From Azospirillum brasilense (GTDB taxonomy: Bacteria; Pseudomonadota; Alphaproteobacteria; Azospirillales; Azospirillaceae), in NCBI RefSeq assembly GCF_003349955.1, contig NZ_QLKQ01000019.1, positions 1 through 64,000 of the forward strand: a DNA stretch of 64,000 nucleotides. The letters are read 5' to 3'. Positions within the stretch are counted from its first letter, which is position 1. Each line of letters starts with the position of its first letter. Under the pieces are notes generated by a model, which was not told the DNA's origin, did not search any database, and saw only the letters and a program-made list of their open reading frames with translations. Both the position numbers and the translations under genes were made by a program. Positions 15,600 to 24,626 of the stretch are shown one piece after another.

Positions 15600-18457
15600 C
15601 GGCTCGTGGCTGAAGGCGAGGTCGAGCCCGGCGGCGGGGTGGGCGAGGGCGCCGGGCAGGCGGCGCGGACCTGTTTGGACAGCGTCGCCGGGGCGCCGGG
15701 CAGGACGATCGGCACGAGATTGACGAAATGCCCGACCGCGTCTTCGGCCCCCGCGGGGCGCAGTGAGACGCCGGTGCCCATGATCAGGTCGGCCCGCCCG
15801 CCGCGCCGCCGCGTCTCCGCTGCGAGAATCGCCAGCAGCAGGCCGTGGATTCCGACGCCCTGCGCCTTCGCGATGGCGATGAGGGCCGCGGTGGTCGTGG
15901 CGTCCAGCCGTTCCGCCAGGGGCGGGGCGGAGCGTCCGCCGGGTGTGAGGGGGCGGGGCTGGTCGAGCGGAAGCTCCTCGAACGCCTCGGGCGGCAGGGC
16001 GTCCAGCTTGGACCGCCAGAAGGCGCGGTCCTGTTCCGCCCGGTCGGAACGGAGGTGGCGCGCCTCGTCCCGCGCGGCCAGAGCGATGCCGTGCGGCACC
16101 GGGGGCAAGGCGTGGCCGAGCAGGAGGGCCAGAACATCCTCCTGCACCGTCCGGGCGGACTGGCCGTCCACCACCGCATGGTGCAGCACGAACCAGAACA
16201 GGGTCTCGTCGCCGGACTCGATAACCATCAGGCCGGCGCGGGCGAGCGGCGCCTCGGTCAGGGCGAAGGGCGTCTCGGCGTAGCCGGCGATCAGCTCCCG
16301 CGCCTCCTCAGGGAGGTGGCAGCGGTCGAGCGAGAAGCCGGCGGCGGGCGGCAGGTCGGCGGCGGGGACCGTGCGCCAGCGCACCCGCCCGTCGGGGGCG
16401 CCGCCGGCATCGCCCTCGCCCTCGAAGGCGGTGCGCAGGGCGGGGTGGCGCTCCAGCAGGGCGGCCCAGGCGGCGCGCCAGCGCTCCACCCCAGGAACCG
16501 GGCCGCGCACCGACAGGACGCGCACGACGTGCGACCCGGCGGCGGCGAGGCCGAGCTTGGCCGCGACCCAGAAATCCTCCTGCCCGGCGGTAGCGGGACC
16601 ATTCGTCAGATCCGGCGGGTCGGAAGCCTCGTCCGTCTCGTCCGCGATGCGGCGGGCCAGTGCCTCCACCGTCTGGGCGGCCAGGATCGCCGGCACCGCC
16701 ACCCGGTGGCCGAGCGCGTGCAGGCGCTGGCCCACCGCGATGGCAAGCAGGCTGGTGCCGCCGATGGCGAAGAACGGGTCGTCCCGCATCACCGGGCGGG
16801 TGTCCAGCACCTCTTCCCAGACCGCGGCGATGGCCCGTTCCAGATCGCCCTGCGGCGGCGTTCCGCCCGTCCCGCGCGCCGCGGCCAGCGCCTCTTCGGC
16901 CAGCGCCAGCAGGGCGCGGCGGTCGGTCTTGCCGGCGGAGCTGATCGGCATCCGCGCCACCGCCCTCACCCGCGCCGGCACCATGTAGGCGGGCAGGCTG
17001 CGGCCGAGGAAGGCGCGCCAGTCTTCCGACTGCGCCGCCTCCGGGTCGGCGCTCTCGACGATGGCGGTCAGGCGGCCCTGGTGCTGAAGGGCGGCGGCGC
17101 GGCTGACAAGCGGGTGGCGCAGCAGCGTCCGCTCGATCTCACCCAGCGACACCGACTGGCCGGACACCTTGACCATGTCGTCGGCGCGGCCCAGCGTCTC
17201 CAGATCGCCGTCTTCGTTCCAGCGTCCCAGGTCGTGCGTGCGGTAGGCGCGCCCGAAGGGCGTCTCGACGAAATTCTCCGCTGACAACTCGGGTTGGTTC
17301 AGATAGCCGCGCGAGACGCCCCGCCCGACGACGTGGATTTCGCCGACCGCGCCGTCGGGAACCTCGTTGCCGTGACGATCGAGCAGATGGACGGCGTTGT
17401 TGGTGAAGGGCCGCCCGCTGGGCAGCGGGCCGTCGCCGTCCGGATTCACCTTGTGCATGCAGATGGTGCCGCAGACCTCGGTGGCGCCGTGCATGTTCCA
17501 ATAGTCGAGGTGACGGGCGTAATGCCGCGCGTCGTCGGGGTTCGGCCGCTCCCCGGCGGTCAGGATCATGCGCAGGCCGGCCGGCACCGCCCCGCGCAGA
17601 AGCCGCAGGTAGGAGGGCGTGAACAACGCGATGGTCACCCTCAGGCGGGCCATATGGTCGAGCAGCCGCGCCGGATCGTCGATCAGCGCGCGCGAGGCCG
17701 GGACATAGGCGGCCCCGGAGAGCAACGGCAGGCACAGCTCGCGGAAGCCCAGGATGAAGCCGGGGGAGGTGGACAGCAGCACCCGGTCGCCCGGCCCGAC
17801 GCCCTGCGCCTCCGTGTGGCCGAGCGCCAGATTCACGCAGGCGTCGTGCTGGATCAGCACGCCCTTCGGCTGGCCGGTGGAGCCGGAGGTGAAGAGGATG
17901 ACCGCCAGCCCATCCGCCGGGCCGGAGCGGTTCGGGCGTTCCGCGGATCTGGCGCGGCTGTCGCCATCCAGAGTCTCTGGGCGCAACACGGCGCCCGGCT
18001 GTTCCGTCCGGGCGTTGGCGGACAGGGCGTCGGCCAGCGCGTCCGGCGGGGCCAGCCCGTCCAGAGCGATCAGCAGCCGCATCCCCGATTGCCGGGCCAT
18101 GTTGGCCAGCCGCTCCGGCGGCAGGTCTGCGACCATCGGCACATAGACGCCGCCCGCCTTGAGAATGCCGAGAAACGCCTGCGGCAGCCAACCCGACCGC
18201 TCCGCCAGGACGCCCACCGGCTCCTCCCCGCCCAGCCCGAGCGCCAGCAGGGCGTGGGCCAGCGCGTTGGCCGCCGCGTCCAGCCCGGCGTAGTCGAGGA
18301 CGCCCTCCTCCGTCACCACCGCCGGGGCGGTGGGGTGCCGGTCCGCAAGCCGTTCGAATCCCTCATGCACGCGAAGATCGGGCCAGAGTCGGGACGGTCC
18401 GAAACTTTTGGACAGACGAAGGCGGTCGGTGGGGAGGTGCGGTGTGGTGTCGGGCAT
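15596..18457 (-). CDS. Loading NRPS (A-T-C), frameshifted inside its condensation domain
   Basis: The frame encodes 953 residues: an adenylation domain (about 30-520; LFTSGSTGQPKG), a carrier domain (GGTSLL, Ser near 569) and a condensation domain from about 620 (HHAVVDG near 760). The frame leaves homology after LSKQVRAA and runs into Pro/Ser-rich codons before a stop. The core A4 segment reads SPGFILGFRE where amino-acid-activating domains have FDxS, so the aspartate that holds the alpha-amino group is absent and the starter may be a fatty, aryl or other carboxylic acid. I chose ATG 18457, preceded by GGGGA, over GTG 18469. One extra C near 15660 would rejoin it to the next gene as one synthetase of about 4150 residues. 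Confidence 0.88.
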   Translation of the reverse strand: MPDTTPHLPTDRLRLSKSFGPSRLWPDLRVHEGFERLADRHPTAPAVVTEEGVLDYAGLDAAANALAHALLALGLGGEEPVGVLAERSGWLPQAFLGILKAGGVYVPMVADLPPERLANMARQSGMRLLIALDGLAPPDALADALSANARTEQPGAVLRPETLDGDSRARSAERPNRSGPADGLAVILFTSGSTGQPKGVLIQHDACVNLALGHTEAQGVGPGDRVLLSTSPGFILGFRELCLPLLSGAAYVPASRALIDDPARLLDHMARLRVTIALFTPSYLRLLRGAVPAGLRMILTAGERPNPDDARHYARHLDYWNMHGATEVCGTICMHKVNPDGDGPLPSGRPFTNNAVHLLDRHGNEVPDGAVGEIHVVGRGVSRGYLNQPELSAENFVETPFGRAYRTHDLGRWNEDGDLETLGRADDMVKVSGQSVSLGEIERTLLRHPLVSRAAALQHQGRLTAIVESADPEAAQSEDWRAFLGRSLPAYMVPARVRAVARMPISSAGKTDRRALLALAEEALAAARGTGGTPPQGDLERAIAAVWEEVLDTRPVMRDDPFFAIGGTSLLAIAVGQRLHALGHRVAVPAILAAQTVEALARRIADETDEASDPPDLTNGPATAGQEDFWVAAKLGLAAAGSHVVRVLSVRGPVPGVERWRAAWAALLERHPALRTAFEGEGDAGGAPDGRVRWRTVPAADLPPAAGFSLDRCHLPEEARELIAGYAETPFALTEAPLARAGLMVIESGDETLFWFVLHHAVVDGQSARTVQEDVLALLLGHALPPVPHGIALAARDEARHLRSDRAEQDRAFWRSKLDALPPEAFEELPLDQPRPLTPGGRSAPPLAERLDATTTAALIAIAKAQGVGIHGLLLAILAAETRRRGGRADLIMGTGVSLRPAGAEDAVGHFVNLVPIVLPGAPATLSKQVRAACPAPSPTPPPGSTSPSATSR
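15647..15704. repeat. 14-bp direct repeat at the broken NRPS junction
   Basis: GGGCGCCGGGCAGG occurs at 15647-15660 and again at 15691-15704, with a 44-base offset. The two copies lie at the point where the upstream synthetase frame loses homology. 44 is not a multiple of three, so slippage or recombination between the copies would shift the frame. Confidence 0.7.
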
Positions 18458-18823
18458 CGAAGTCCCCACAATTCCTTCGGCGTTGCAATGATCCGACGGG
18501 ATAATTCGCTGTGAGTTTTACAAAAATGTCATACGCTTCCGAAAAAGTGATTATGACGCCATAAATACGTCTTAAAATGGGATTGTCAACGAATCATACA
18601 ACTCATGGCGATTTTGACGGACGGAAAAATCCGTATTGCGAAATGAAACGGCATCGGACACACCCCCGTGTGGTTGTTCCGTTTCGGTCAACGTCGCATC
18701 CGCCGCGGCGGGACGAAGGGATGTGATGGGGTTATCAAAGGTTGCAAGGCCGGCCTGAAAGGAGGGAATCCGTTCCGATCCTGTTGATGGAAGGAGCGTT
18801 CACATCACCGGTGGAGGGATCGG
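18458..18823. other. Divergent intergenic region, AT-rich in its left half
   Basis: This 366-bp gap separates the divergent synthetase operon and DUF3008 gene. The half nearest the synthetase (18480-18640) is far more AT-rich than anything nearby and holds the promoter described separately. A perfect inverted repeat, ACGGA-AAAA-TCCGT, lies at 18621-18634, just upstream of that promoter, and could bind a regulator. I saw no convincing Fur box. The right half returns to high GC and holds the DUF3008 ribosome-binding site. Confidence 0.6.
18562..18589 (-). promoter_or_regulatory. Predicted sigma-70-type promoter of the NRPS operon
   Basis: On the minus strand, a perfect TTGACA (18589-18584) is followed after 16 bases by TATTTA (18567-18562), about 105 bases before the chosen synthetase start. 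It lies in an AT-rich pocket of otherwise GC-rich DNA. This is the only near-consensus pair seen between the two divergent genes. Confidence 0.6.
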
Positions 18824-19039
18824 ATGAGCAAGGCGGAGTCCAAGAAGCAGCAGATGGCCGCAGGCGCGGCGCTGGCCGCCAAGCGCGGGGAGAAGCCGGA
18901 ATCCAGCCTGCGCGGCGCCTCGAAGGAGATGGCCACGTCGATGAGCGAGAAGGAACTGCGGGAGATGGCGTCCGCGAAGCGCAAGGACCTGCCCACCCGC
19001 AGCTCGGCGGACGATAAGGCGGACGATAAGAAGGATTGA
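18824..19039 (+). CDS. DUF3008 family small protein
   Basis: This is a 71-residue, highly charged, soluble protein with no hydrophobic segment. The stretch KKQQMAAGAALAAKRGE followed by LRGASKEMATSMSEKELREM and an (S/T)AKRKDLP segment matches the DUF3008 pattern known from many Proteobacteria. The tail ADDKADDKKD is a short repeat. A GGAGGG precedes the ATG by five bases. The family has no assigned function. The gene is monocistronic, ends in a hairpin shared with dedA, and faces away from the synthetase operon. Confidence 0.75.
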   Translation: MSKAESKKQQMAAGAALAAKRGEKPESSLRGASKEMATSMSEKELREMASAKRKDLPTRSSADDKADDKKD

Positions 19040-19058
19040 GGTTCGTCCGTTACCTGGA

Positions 19059-19084
19059 AACTGACGGGGGCGACCCCGTCAGTT
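19059..19084. terminator. Bidirectional terminator-like hairpin between DUF3008 gene and dedA
   Basis: An 11-bp perfect stem (AACTGACGGGG with CCCCGTCAGTT) closes a GCGA tetraloop. It lies between two convergent genes and includes the dedA stop codon. The flanks give a TTT on the minus strand only, so termination strength is uncertain. Confidence 0.55.
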
Positions 19085-19684
19085 CTGTTCCTGTGTGCGG
19101 AAGGTGGCGACACGGTAGGCGTACCACGCGGCGATGGCGGCGATGACCAGCTTGGCCACCGGGTCCATCCATCCCGCAACCTTGTCGTACTGGCCTTCCA
19201 GCAGATAGCCCGCGCCGGCCAGGACCAGCGACCACAGCGCCGTTCCGATGGTCGAATAGATCAGGAAGCGTGTCAGCCCCATGCCGGCGATTCCCGCGGG
19301 AACGGAGATCAGCGTGCGCACCGCCGGGATCAGGCGCCCGATCAGCACCGACGCTCCGCTGTGGCGGCGGAACCGGCCCGTCGCCTCGTCAACCTGCGCA
19401 GGCGCCACCGTCAGCCAGCGGCCATGCCGGGCGGCCAGCCGCTTCAGCCGCCCGCTGCCCAGCCACCGCCCGGCATAGTACCAGAACAGAGCCCCCGCCA
19501 CCGATCCCGCGCTGCCCGCCAGAACCACCAGCGGCAGGCTGAGATCCCCGCGGGCCGCGACGAAGCCGGCCAGCGGCATGATGAGTTCCGACGGGATGGG
19601 CGGAAAGACGTTCTCCAGCAGCATCAGAAGCGCGATGCCGGCGTAGCCGCCGCCTTCGACCATGTCTGCGATCCACTCGAACAC
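19079..19684 (-). CDS. DedA family inner-membrane protein
   Basis: The 201-residue protein matches the DedA/SNARE-associated superfamily. It has the N-terminal hydrophobic segment with ENVFPPIPSELIMPLAGF, a glycine-rich helix (AGSAGSVAGALFWYYAGRWLG), the conserved GRLIPAVRTLISVPAGIAGM motif and two further hydrophobic helices at the C-terminus. Characterised family members act in envelope lipid homeostasis, including undecaprenyl-phosphate or phospholipid translocation, and need conserved acidic and arginine residues such as the E and R visible in these motifs. The length is typical. It is transcribed alone and converges with the DUF3008 gene. Confidence 0.9.
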   Translation of the reverse strand: MFEWIADMVEGGGYAGIALLMLLENVFPPIPSELIMPLAGFVAARGDLSLPLVVLAGSAGSVAGALFWYYAGRWLGSGRLKRLAARHGRWLTVAPAQVDEATGRFRRHSGASVLIGRLIPAVRTLISVPAGIAGMGLTRFLIYSTIGTALWSLVLAGAGYLLEGQYDKVAGWMDPVAKLVIAAIAAWYAYRVATFRTQEQN

Positions 19685-19832
19685 GCGGCCCTCCGGTTCC
19701 GGTTCCCCAGGGATAACCCTCCGGCGCGGCGGGAGTTCACCGGCTCTCCCGAAGAGGGAGGGTGGATGGTGCCATGGCCTTTCGCATCGCTTTCACTTTT
19801 TTCGTATTGCGGCCCGTTGAACCCTCAGCTAC

Positions 19833-19843
19833 CGTTTGAAACG
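19833..19843. promoter_or_regulatory. Palindrome upstream of glpD, candidate operator
   Basis: CGTTTGAAACG is a perfect palindrome with a one-base centre, 53 bases before the glpD start. It lies in a locally AT-rich stretch that would hold the operon promoter. Glycerol operons of this type are commonly controlled by the DeoR-family repressor GlpR, but I cannot assign this site to it. Confidence 0.35.
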
Positions 19844-19896
19844 AAAACAAAGGCGCGGACCGCAAGGGGCGGGCGCACAGCGGAGAGGAGGGATGG

Positions 19897-21438
19897 ATGG
19901 CCGGGGTCTACGACCTTGCCATCGTCGGCGGCGGCATCAACGGCTGTGGCATCGCGCGCGATGCCGCGGGGCGGGGCTGCTCCGTCTATCTGTGCGAACA
20001 GAAGGATCTGGCGTCGGGCACGTCCTCGGCCTCGACCAAGCTGATCCACGGCGGCCTGCGCTACCTGGAATATTACGAGTTCCGGCTGGTCCGCGAGGCG
20101 CTGCGCGAGCGCGAGGTGCTGTGGCGCATGGCGCCGCACATCATCTGGCCGCTGCGCTTCGTCCTTCCCCATCTGCCCGGCCTGCGGCCTTCCTGGTTCC
20201 TGCGGCTGGGCCTGTTCCTCTACGACCATCTCGGCGGGCGGGAGAAGCTGCCGGGCACGCGCGGACTGGATCTGCGGAATCATCCGGCGGGCAAGCCGTT
20301 GAAGCCGGGTTTCGGTCGCGCTTTCGAATATTCGGATTGCTGGGTCGACGACGCGCGTCTGGTTGTCCTGAACGCGCAGGATGCCGCCCGCATGGGTGCT
20401 GCGATCCGCACCCGCACCCGCTTCCTGGGCGCCGTCCGCGAGGATGGGCTGTGGACGGTGACGGTCGAGGACACGCGCAGCGGCCAGCGCAGCAGCATCC
20501 GCGCCCGCGCGCTGGTCAACGCCGCCGGCCCCTGGGTGTCCGAGGTGATGCGGCAGGGGGCGCGCTCCACGGTGGACGCGCGCATCCGTCTGGTCCAGGG
20601 CTCGCACATCGTGGTGCCGAAGCTGTTCGACCACGACCGCTGCTACATCTTCCAGAACGCCGACAAGCGCATCGTCTTCGCCATCCCCTACGAGCGCGAC
20701 TTCACCCTGATCGGCACCACCGACAACGACTACCAGGGCGATCCGGCGGACGTCCGCGCGTCGGAGGCGGAGATCGCCTATCTCTGCGCCGCCGCCGGGG
20801 AGTATTTCGCCAAGCCGGTGACACCGGCCGACGTGGTGTGGACCTATTCCGGCGTCCGCCCGCTCTACGACGACGGCGCCTCGACGGCGCAGGCGGCGAC
20901 CCGCGACTATGTGCTGGCGCTCGACGCGCCGGGCGACGGCAAGGCGGCGCTGCTCAACATCTTCGGCGGGAAGATCACCACCTACCGCCGTCTGGCCGAC
21001 GCCGCGATCGCCAAGCTGGCGCCCTTTCTGCCGAAGCTCGCCCCCGGCGCCTCGGACTGGAGCAGCGCCGGCACCCTGCCGGGCGGTGATTTCCCGGTGG
21101 ACGGCGTCGCGGCGCTGGTCGCCGAACTGCGCGGGCGGGCGCCCTTCCTGACGCAGCCGCATCTGGAGCGGCTGGTGCGCACCTACGGCACCCGCGCCCG
21201 CCGGATTCTCGACAGCGCCGCGCGACCGGAGGATCTGGGCCGCGACTTCGGCGGGACCCTGAGCGAGGCCGAGGTCCGCTACCTGATGACGGAGGAGTGG
21301 GCGGAGACCGCCGAGGACGTGCTGTGGCGCCGGACCAAACTGGGGTTGCGGCTGGACGCCGCCCAGGCCCAGGCGCTCGACGCCTTCATGACCGAGGAGT
21401 GCCGCCGGAGGGAGAGGGCATCCGACGCCGCCGAATAG
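19897..21438 (+). CDS. glpD: Aerobic glycerol-3-phosphate dehydrogenase
   Basis: This 513-residue flavoprotein oxidises glycerol-3-phosphate to dihydroxyacetone phosphate and passes electrons to quinone at the inner membrane. The FAD-binding fold starts at residue 5 with DLAIVGGGINGCGIARDAAG. ASGTSSASTKLIHGGLRYLE is the family signature, and FAIPYERDFTLIGTTDNDY and GKITTYRRLAD are typical later motifs. Length equals the usual GlpD. An AGGAGGG lies just before the ATG. It opens a same-strand run with the glycerol importer and glpK, matching the rhizobial glpD-glpSTPQUV-glpK order. The regulator glpR, often upstream in that arrangement, is not adjacent here. Confidence 0.96.
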   Translation: MAGVYDLAIVGGGINGCGIARDAAGRGCSVYLCEQKDLASGTSSASTKLIHGGLRYLEYYEFRLVREALREREVLWRMAPHIIWPLRFVLPHLPGLRPSWFLRLGLFLYDHLGGREKLPGTRGLDLRNHPAGKPLKPGFGRAFEYSDCWVDDARLVVLNAQDAARMGAAIRTRTRFLGAVREDGLWTVTVEDTRSGQRSSIRARALVNAAGPWVSEVMRQGARSTVDARIRLVQGSHIVVPKLFDHDRCYIFQNADKRIVFAIPYERDFTLIGTTDNDYQGDPADVRASEAEIAYLCAAAGEYFAKPVTPADVVWTYSGVRPLYDDGASTAQAATRDYVLALDAPGDGKAALLNIFGGKITTYRRLADAAIAKLAPFLPKLAPGASDWSSAGTLPGGDFPVDGVAALVAELRGRAPFLTQPHLERLVRTYGTRARRILDSAARPEDLGRDFGGTLSEAEVRYLMTEEWAETAEDVLWRRTKLGLRLDAAQAQALDAFMTEECRRRERASDAAE

Positions 21439-21518
21439 CGGGCGTGGAAAACAGGCTGGAAACACGGCGACAAGAACCATCTCAATAAAGAAAAAATGAA
21501 TATTGGGGAGGAAGGCCG

Positions 21519-22622
21519 GTGGGCTTGGTTCTGGACAAGGTCAGCAGGCATGTCGGCGGCCACGTTCACCTCGAGAACGTGTCGCTGAGCCTGGAGCGCG
21601 GGTCGCTGAACGTTCTGCTGGGGCCGACCCTGTCGGGCAAGACGTCGCTGATGCGGCTGATGGCCGGGCTGGACGGGCCCAGCGCCGGGCGCGTGCTGGT
21701 GGACGGGGTGGACGTGACGGGGCGGCACGTCCGCGAACGCTCCGTCGCCATGGTCTACCAGCAGTTCATCAACTACCCCTCCCTGACCGTCTACGAGAAC
21801 ATCGCCTCCCCCCTGCGGGTCGCCCGCCGGCCCAAGGACGAGATCGACCGCAAGGTGCGGGAGGCCGCCCGCCTGCTGAAGCTGGAGCCCTACTTGCAGC
21901 GCACGCCGCAGCAGCTCTCCGGCGGCCAGCAGCAGCGCACCGCCATCGCCCGCGCCCTGGTCAAGGAGGCGCAGCTCGTCCTGCTCGACGAGCCGCTGGC
22001 CAACCTGGACTACAAGCTGCGCGAGGAGCTGCGGGAGGAACTGCCGAAGATCTTCGCCGCGACCGGCGCCGTCTTCGTCTACGCGACGACGGAACCGGCG
22101 GAGGCGCTGCTGCTCCGCGGCAACACGGCGACGCTGTGGGAAGGGCGGCTGGCGCAGTTCGGGCGCACGCCGGACGTCTACCGCCGCCCGGCCAACCTGA
22201 CCAGCGCGCGCGTCTTCTCCGACCCGCCGCTCAACACCATGCGGGTGCACAAGCGCGGCTTGCAGATCGTGCTGGCGACGGGCGAGCACGGGCCGGCGCG
22301 CGGCGTCCTGGCGGAGCTGCCGGACGACGACTACACCATCGGCTTCCGCGCCGACCATCTGCATCTGACGCGGCCCCACGCCGACGCCATCTCCTTGAGC
22401 GGCGCCGTGGCGGTCAGCGAGATCACCGGGTCGGAGAGCTTCGTCCACATCGATCTGCCGCGCACCGATGGCGGGGCGGACCGCTGGGTGGCCGTCACGC
22501 GCGGCGTGCTGGAGGTCGAGCCGGGCGAGCGGATCGAGTGCTTCATCGACCCGCGGCGGCTGTTCGTGTTCGGCCATGACGGGCGGCTGGCCGCGGCGCC
22601 GCCGCTGGTCATGGCGGCGTGA
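21519..22622 (+). CDS. glpS: Glycerol ABC importer, ATPase subunit GlpS
   Basis: This 367-residue ATPase comes from the glycerol uptake system described in Rhizobium. It has Walker A GPTLSGKTS, a canonical LSGGQQQRTAIARAL signature, Walker B LVLLDEPLANLD and a C-terminal regulatory-type domain after about residue 235. The switch region reads VYATTEPAEAL, with Thr where active ATPases usually have His. The start is GTG, well placed after GGAGGAAGG. It is followed at 16 bases by glpT, whose signature is the degenerate one, so the two subunits probably form a heterodimer with one consensus ATP site. Induction by glycerol is expected from the family. Confidence 0.93.
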   Translation: MGLVLDKVSRHVGGHVHLENVSLSLERGSLNVLLGPTLSGKTSLMRLMAGLDGPSAGRVLVDGVDVTGRHVRERSVAMVYQQFINYPSLTVYENIASPLRVARRPKDEIDRKVREAARLLKLEPYLQRTPQQLSGGQQQRTAIARALVKEAQLVLLDEPLANLDYKLREELREELPKIFAATGAVFVYATTEPAEALLLRGNTATLWEGRLAQFGRTPDVYRRPANLTSARVFSDPPLNTMRVHKRGLQIVLATGEHGPARGVLAELPDDDYTIGFRADHLHLTRPHADAISLSGAVAVSEITGSESFVHIDLPRTDGGADRWVAVTRGVLEVEPGERIECFIDPRRLFVFGHDGRLAAAPPLVMAA

Positions 22623-22638
22623 CGGGAGGGCGGACGGC

Positions 22639-23726
22639 ATGGCGCGCATCGACCTTCAATCCCTCGGCCACAGCTACACCCTTAACCCGAAGAGCGACGA
22701 CGACTACGCGCTGAAGCCGATGACCCATGTGTGGGAGCAGGGCGGGGCCTACGCGCTGCTCGGGCCTTCGGGCTGCGGCAAGACCACGCTGCTGAACATC
22801 ATCTCCGGCCTGCTGACCCCCAGCGAGGGGCGGGTGCTGTTCGACGGCAAGGATGTGACGGCCCTGCCGACCGAGGCGCGCAACATCGCCCAGGTCTTCC
22901 AGTTCCCCGTCGTCTACGACACCATGACGGTCTACGAGAACCTCGCCTTTCCGCTGCGCAACCGTGGCCTGCGCGGGGCGCCGCTCGACGCGCGGGTGCG
23001 GGAGATCGCCGGGCTGCTCGACCTGACGGCGGACCTGAACCGGCGCGGGCGGAACCTGACCGCCGACGCCAAGCAGAAGATTTCCCTGGGGCGCGGGCTC
23101 GTCCGCCCGGACGTGGCGGCCATCCTGTTCGACGAGCCGCTGACGGTCATCGACCCGCATCTGAAATGGGAGCTGCGGTCGAAGCTGAAGGCGCTGCACC
23201 GCGCGCTCGACCTGACGATGATCTACGTGACCCACGACCAGACGGAGGCGCTGACCTTCGCCGACAAGGTGGTCGTGATGCATGACGGGCGCGTCGTCCA
23301 GGTGGGCCGTCCGCAGGAGCTGTTCGAGCGGCCCGCCCACGTCTTCGTCGGCCATTTCATCGGATCGCCGGGAATGAACGTCCTGCCGGCCGAGGTGTCG
23401 GGCCGCGCCGCGCGGGTCGGCGGCCACGTCATCGCGCTGCGCCGCGGCTATCCGGCCCTCAGTGGTGGGGCGAAGATCGAGATCGGCGTGCGGCCGGAGT
23501 TCGCCACGCTGGCGCCCGCCGGGGCCGGCGGCGTGCCGGTGCGTGTGCGCCGGCTGGATGATCTGGGGCGCACGCGCATCGCGCGGGTGGAGCTGTCGGG
23601 TCTGCCGATGGCGGCGACGGTGCCGGAGGACCTGACTCTCGCGGGGGACGAGGCGTCGCTGCTGCTCGATCCCGCCATGGTGCATGTCTACGCGGACGGA
23701 ACGCTCGTGGAAGGGGAGGCGGCGTG

Positions 23727-23727
<1 letters not shown>
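22639..23727 (+). CDS. glpT: Glycerol ABC importer, ATPase subunit GlpT
   Basis: The 362-residue product is the second ATPase of the glycerol importer; this is the rhizobial glpT, unrelated to the E. coli glycerol-3-phosphate antiporter of that name. Walker A is GPSGCGKTT, Walker B AILFDEPLTVID, and the switch VTHDQTEAL keeps its histidine. The signature position reads LTADAKQKISLGRGL instead of LSGGQ. A regulatory domain occupies the last 120 residues. I chose ATG 22639, preceded by GGGAGGG, because the longer open frame extends back into glpS. The stop overlaps glpP as TGATG, so the two are translationally coupled. Confidence 0.93.
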
Positions 23728-24611
<884 letters not shown>

Positions 24612-24626
24612 CAAAGGAAACGGGCC

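Noticed and set aside
940..18457. Siderophore operon
   Set aside because: The exporters resemble PvdE, but there is no TonB receptor, no ornithine hydroxylase or catecholate gene, no visible Fur box, and the terminal reductase fits peptide aldehydes as well.
18458..18823. MbtH-like or phosphopantetheinyl transferase gene near the NRPS
   Set aside because: None found in the gap or in flanking genes; the small DUF3008 protein has no MbtH motif.
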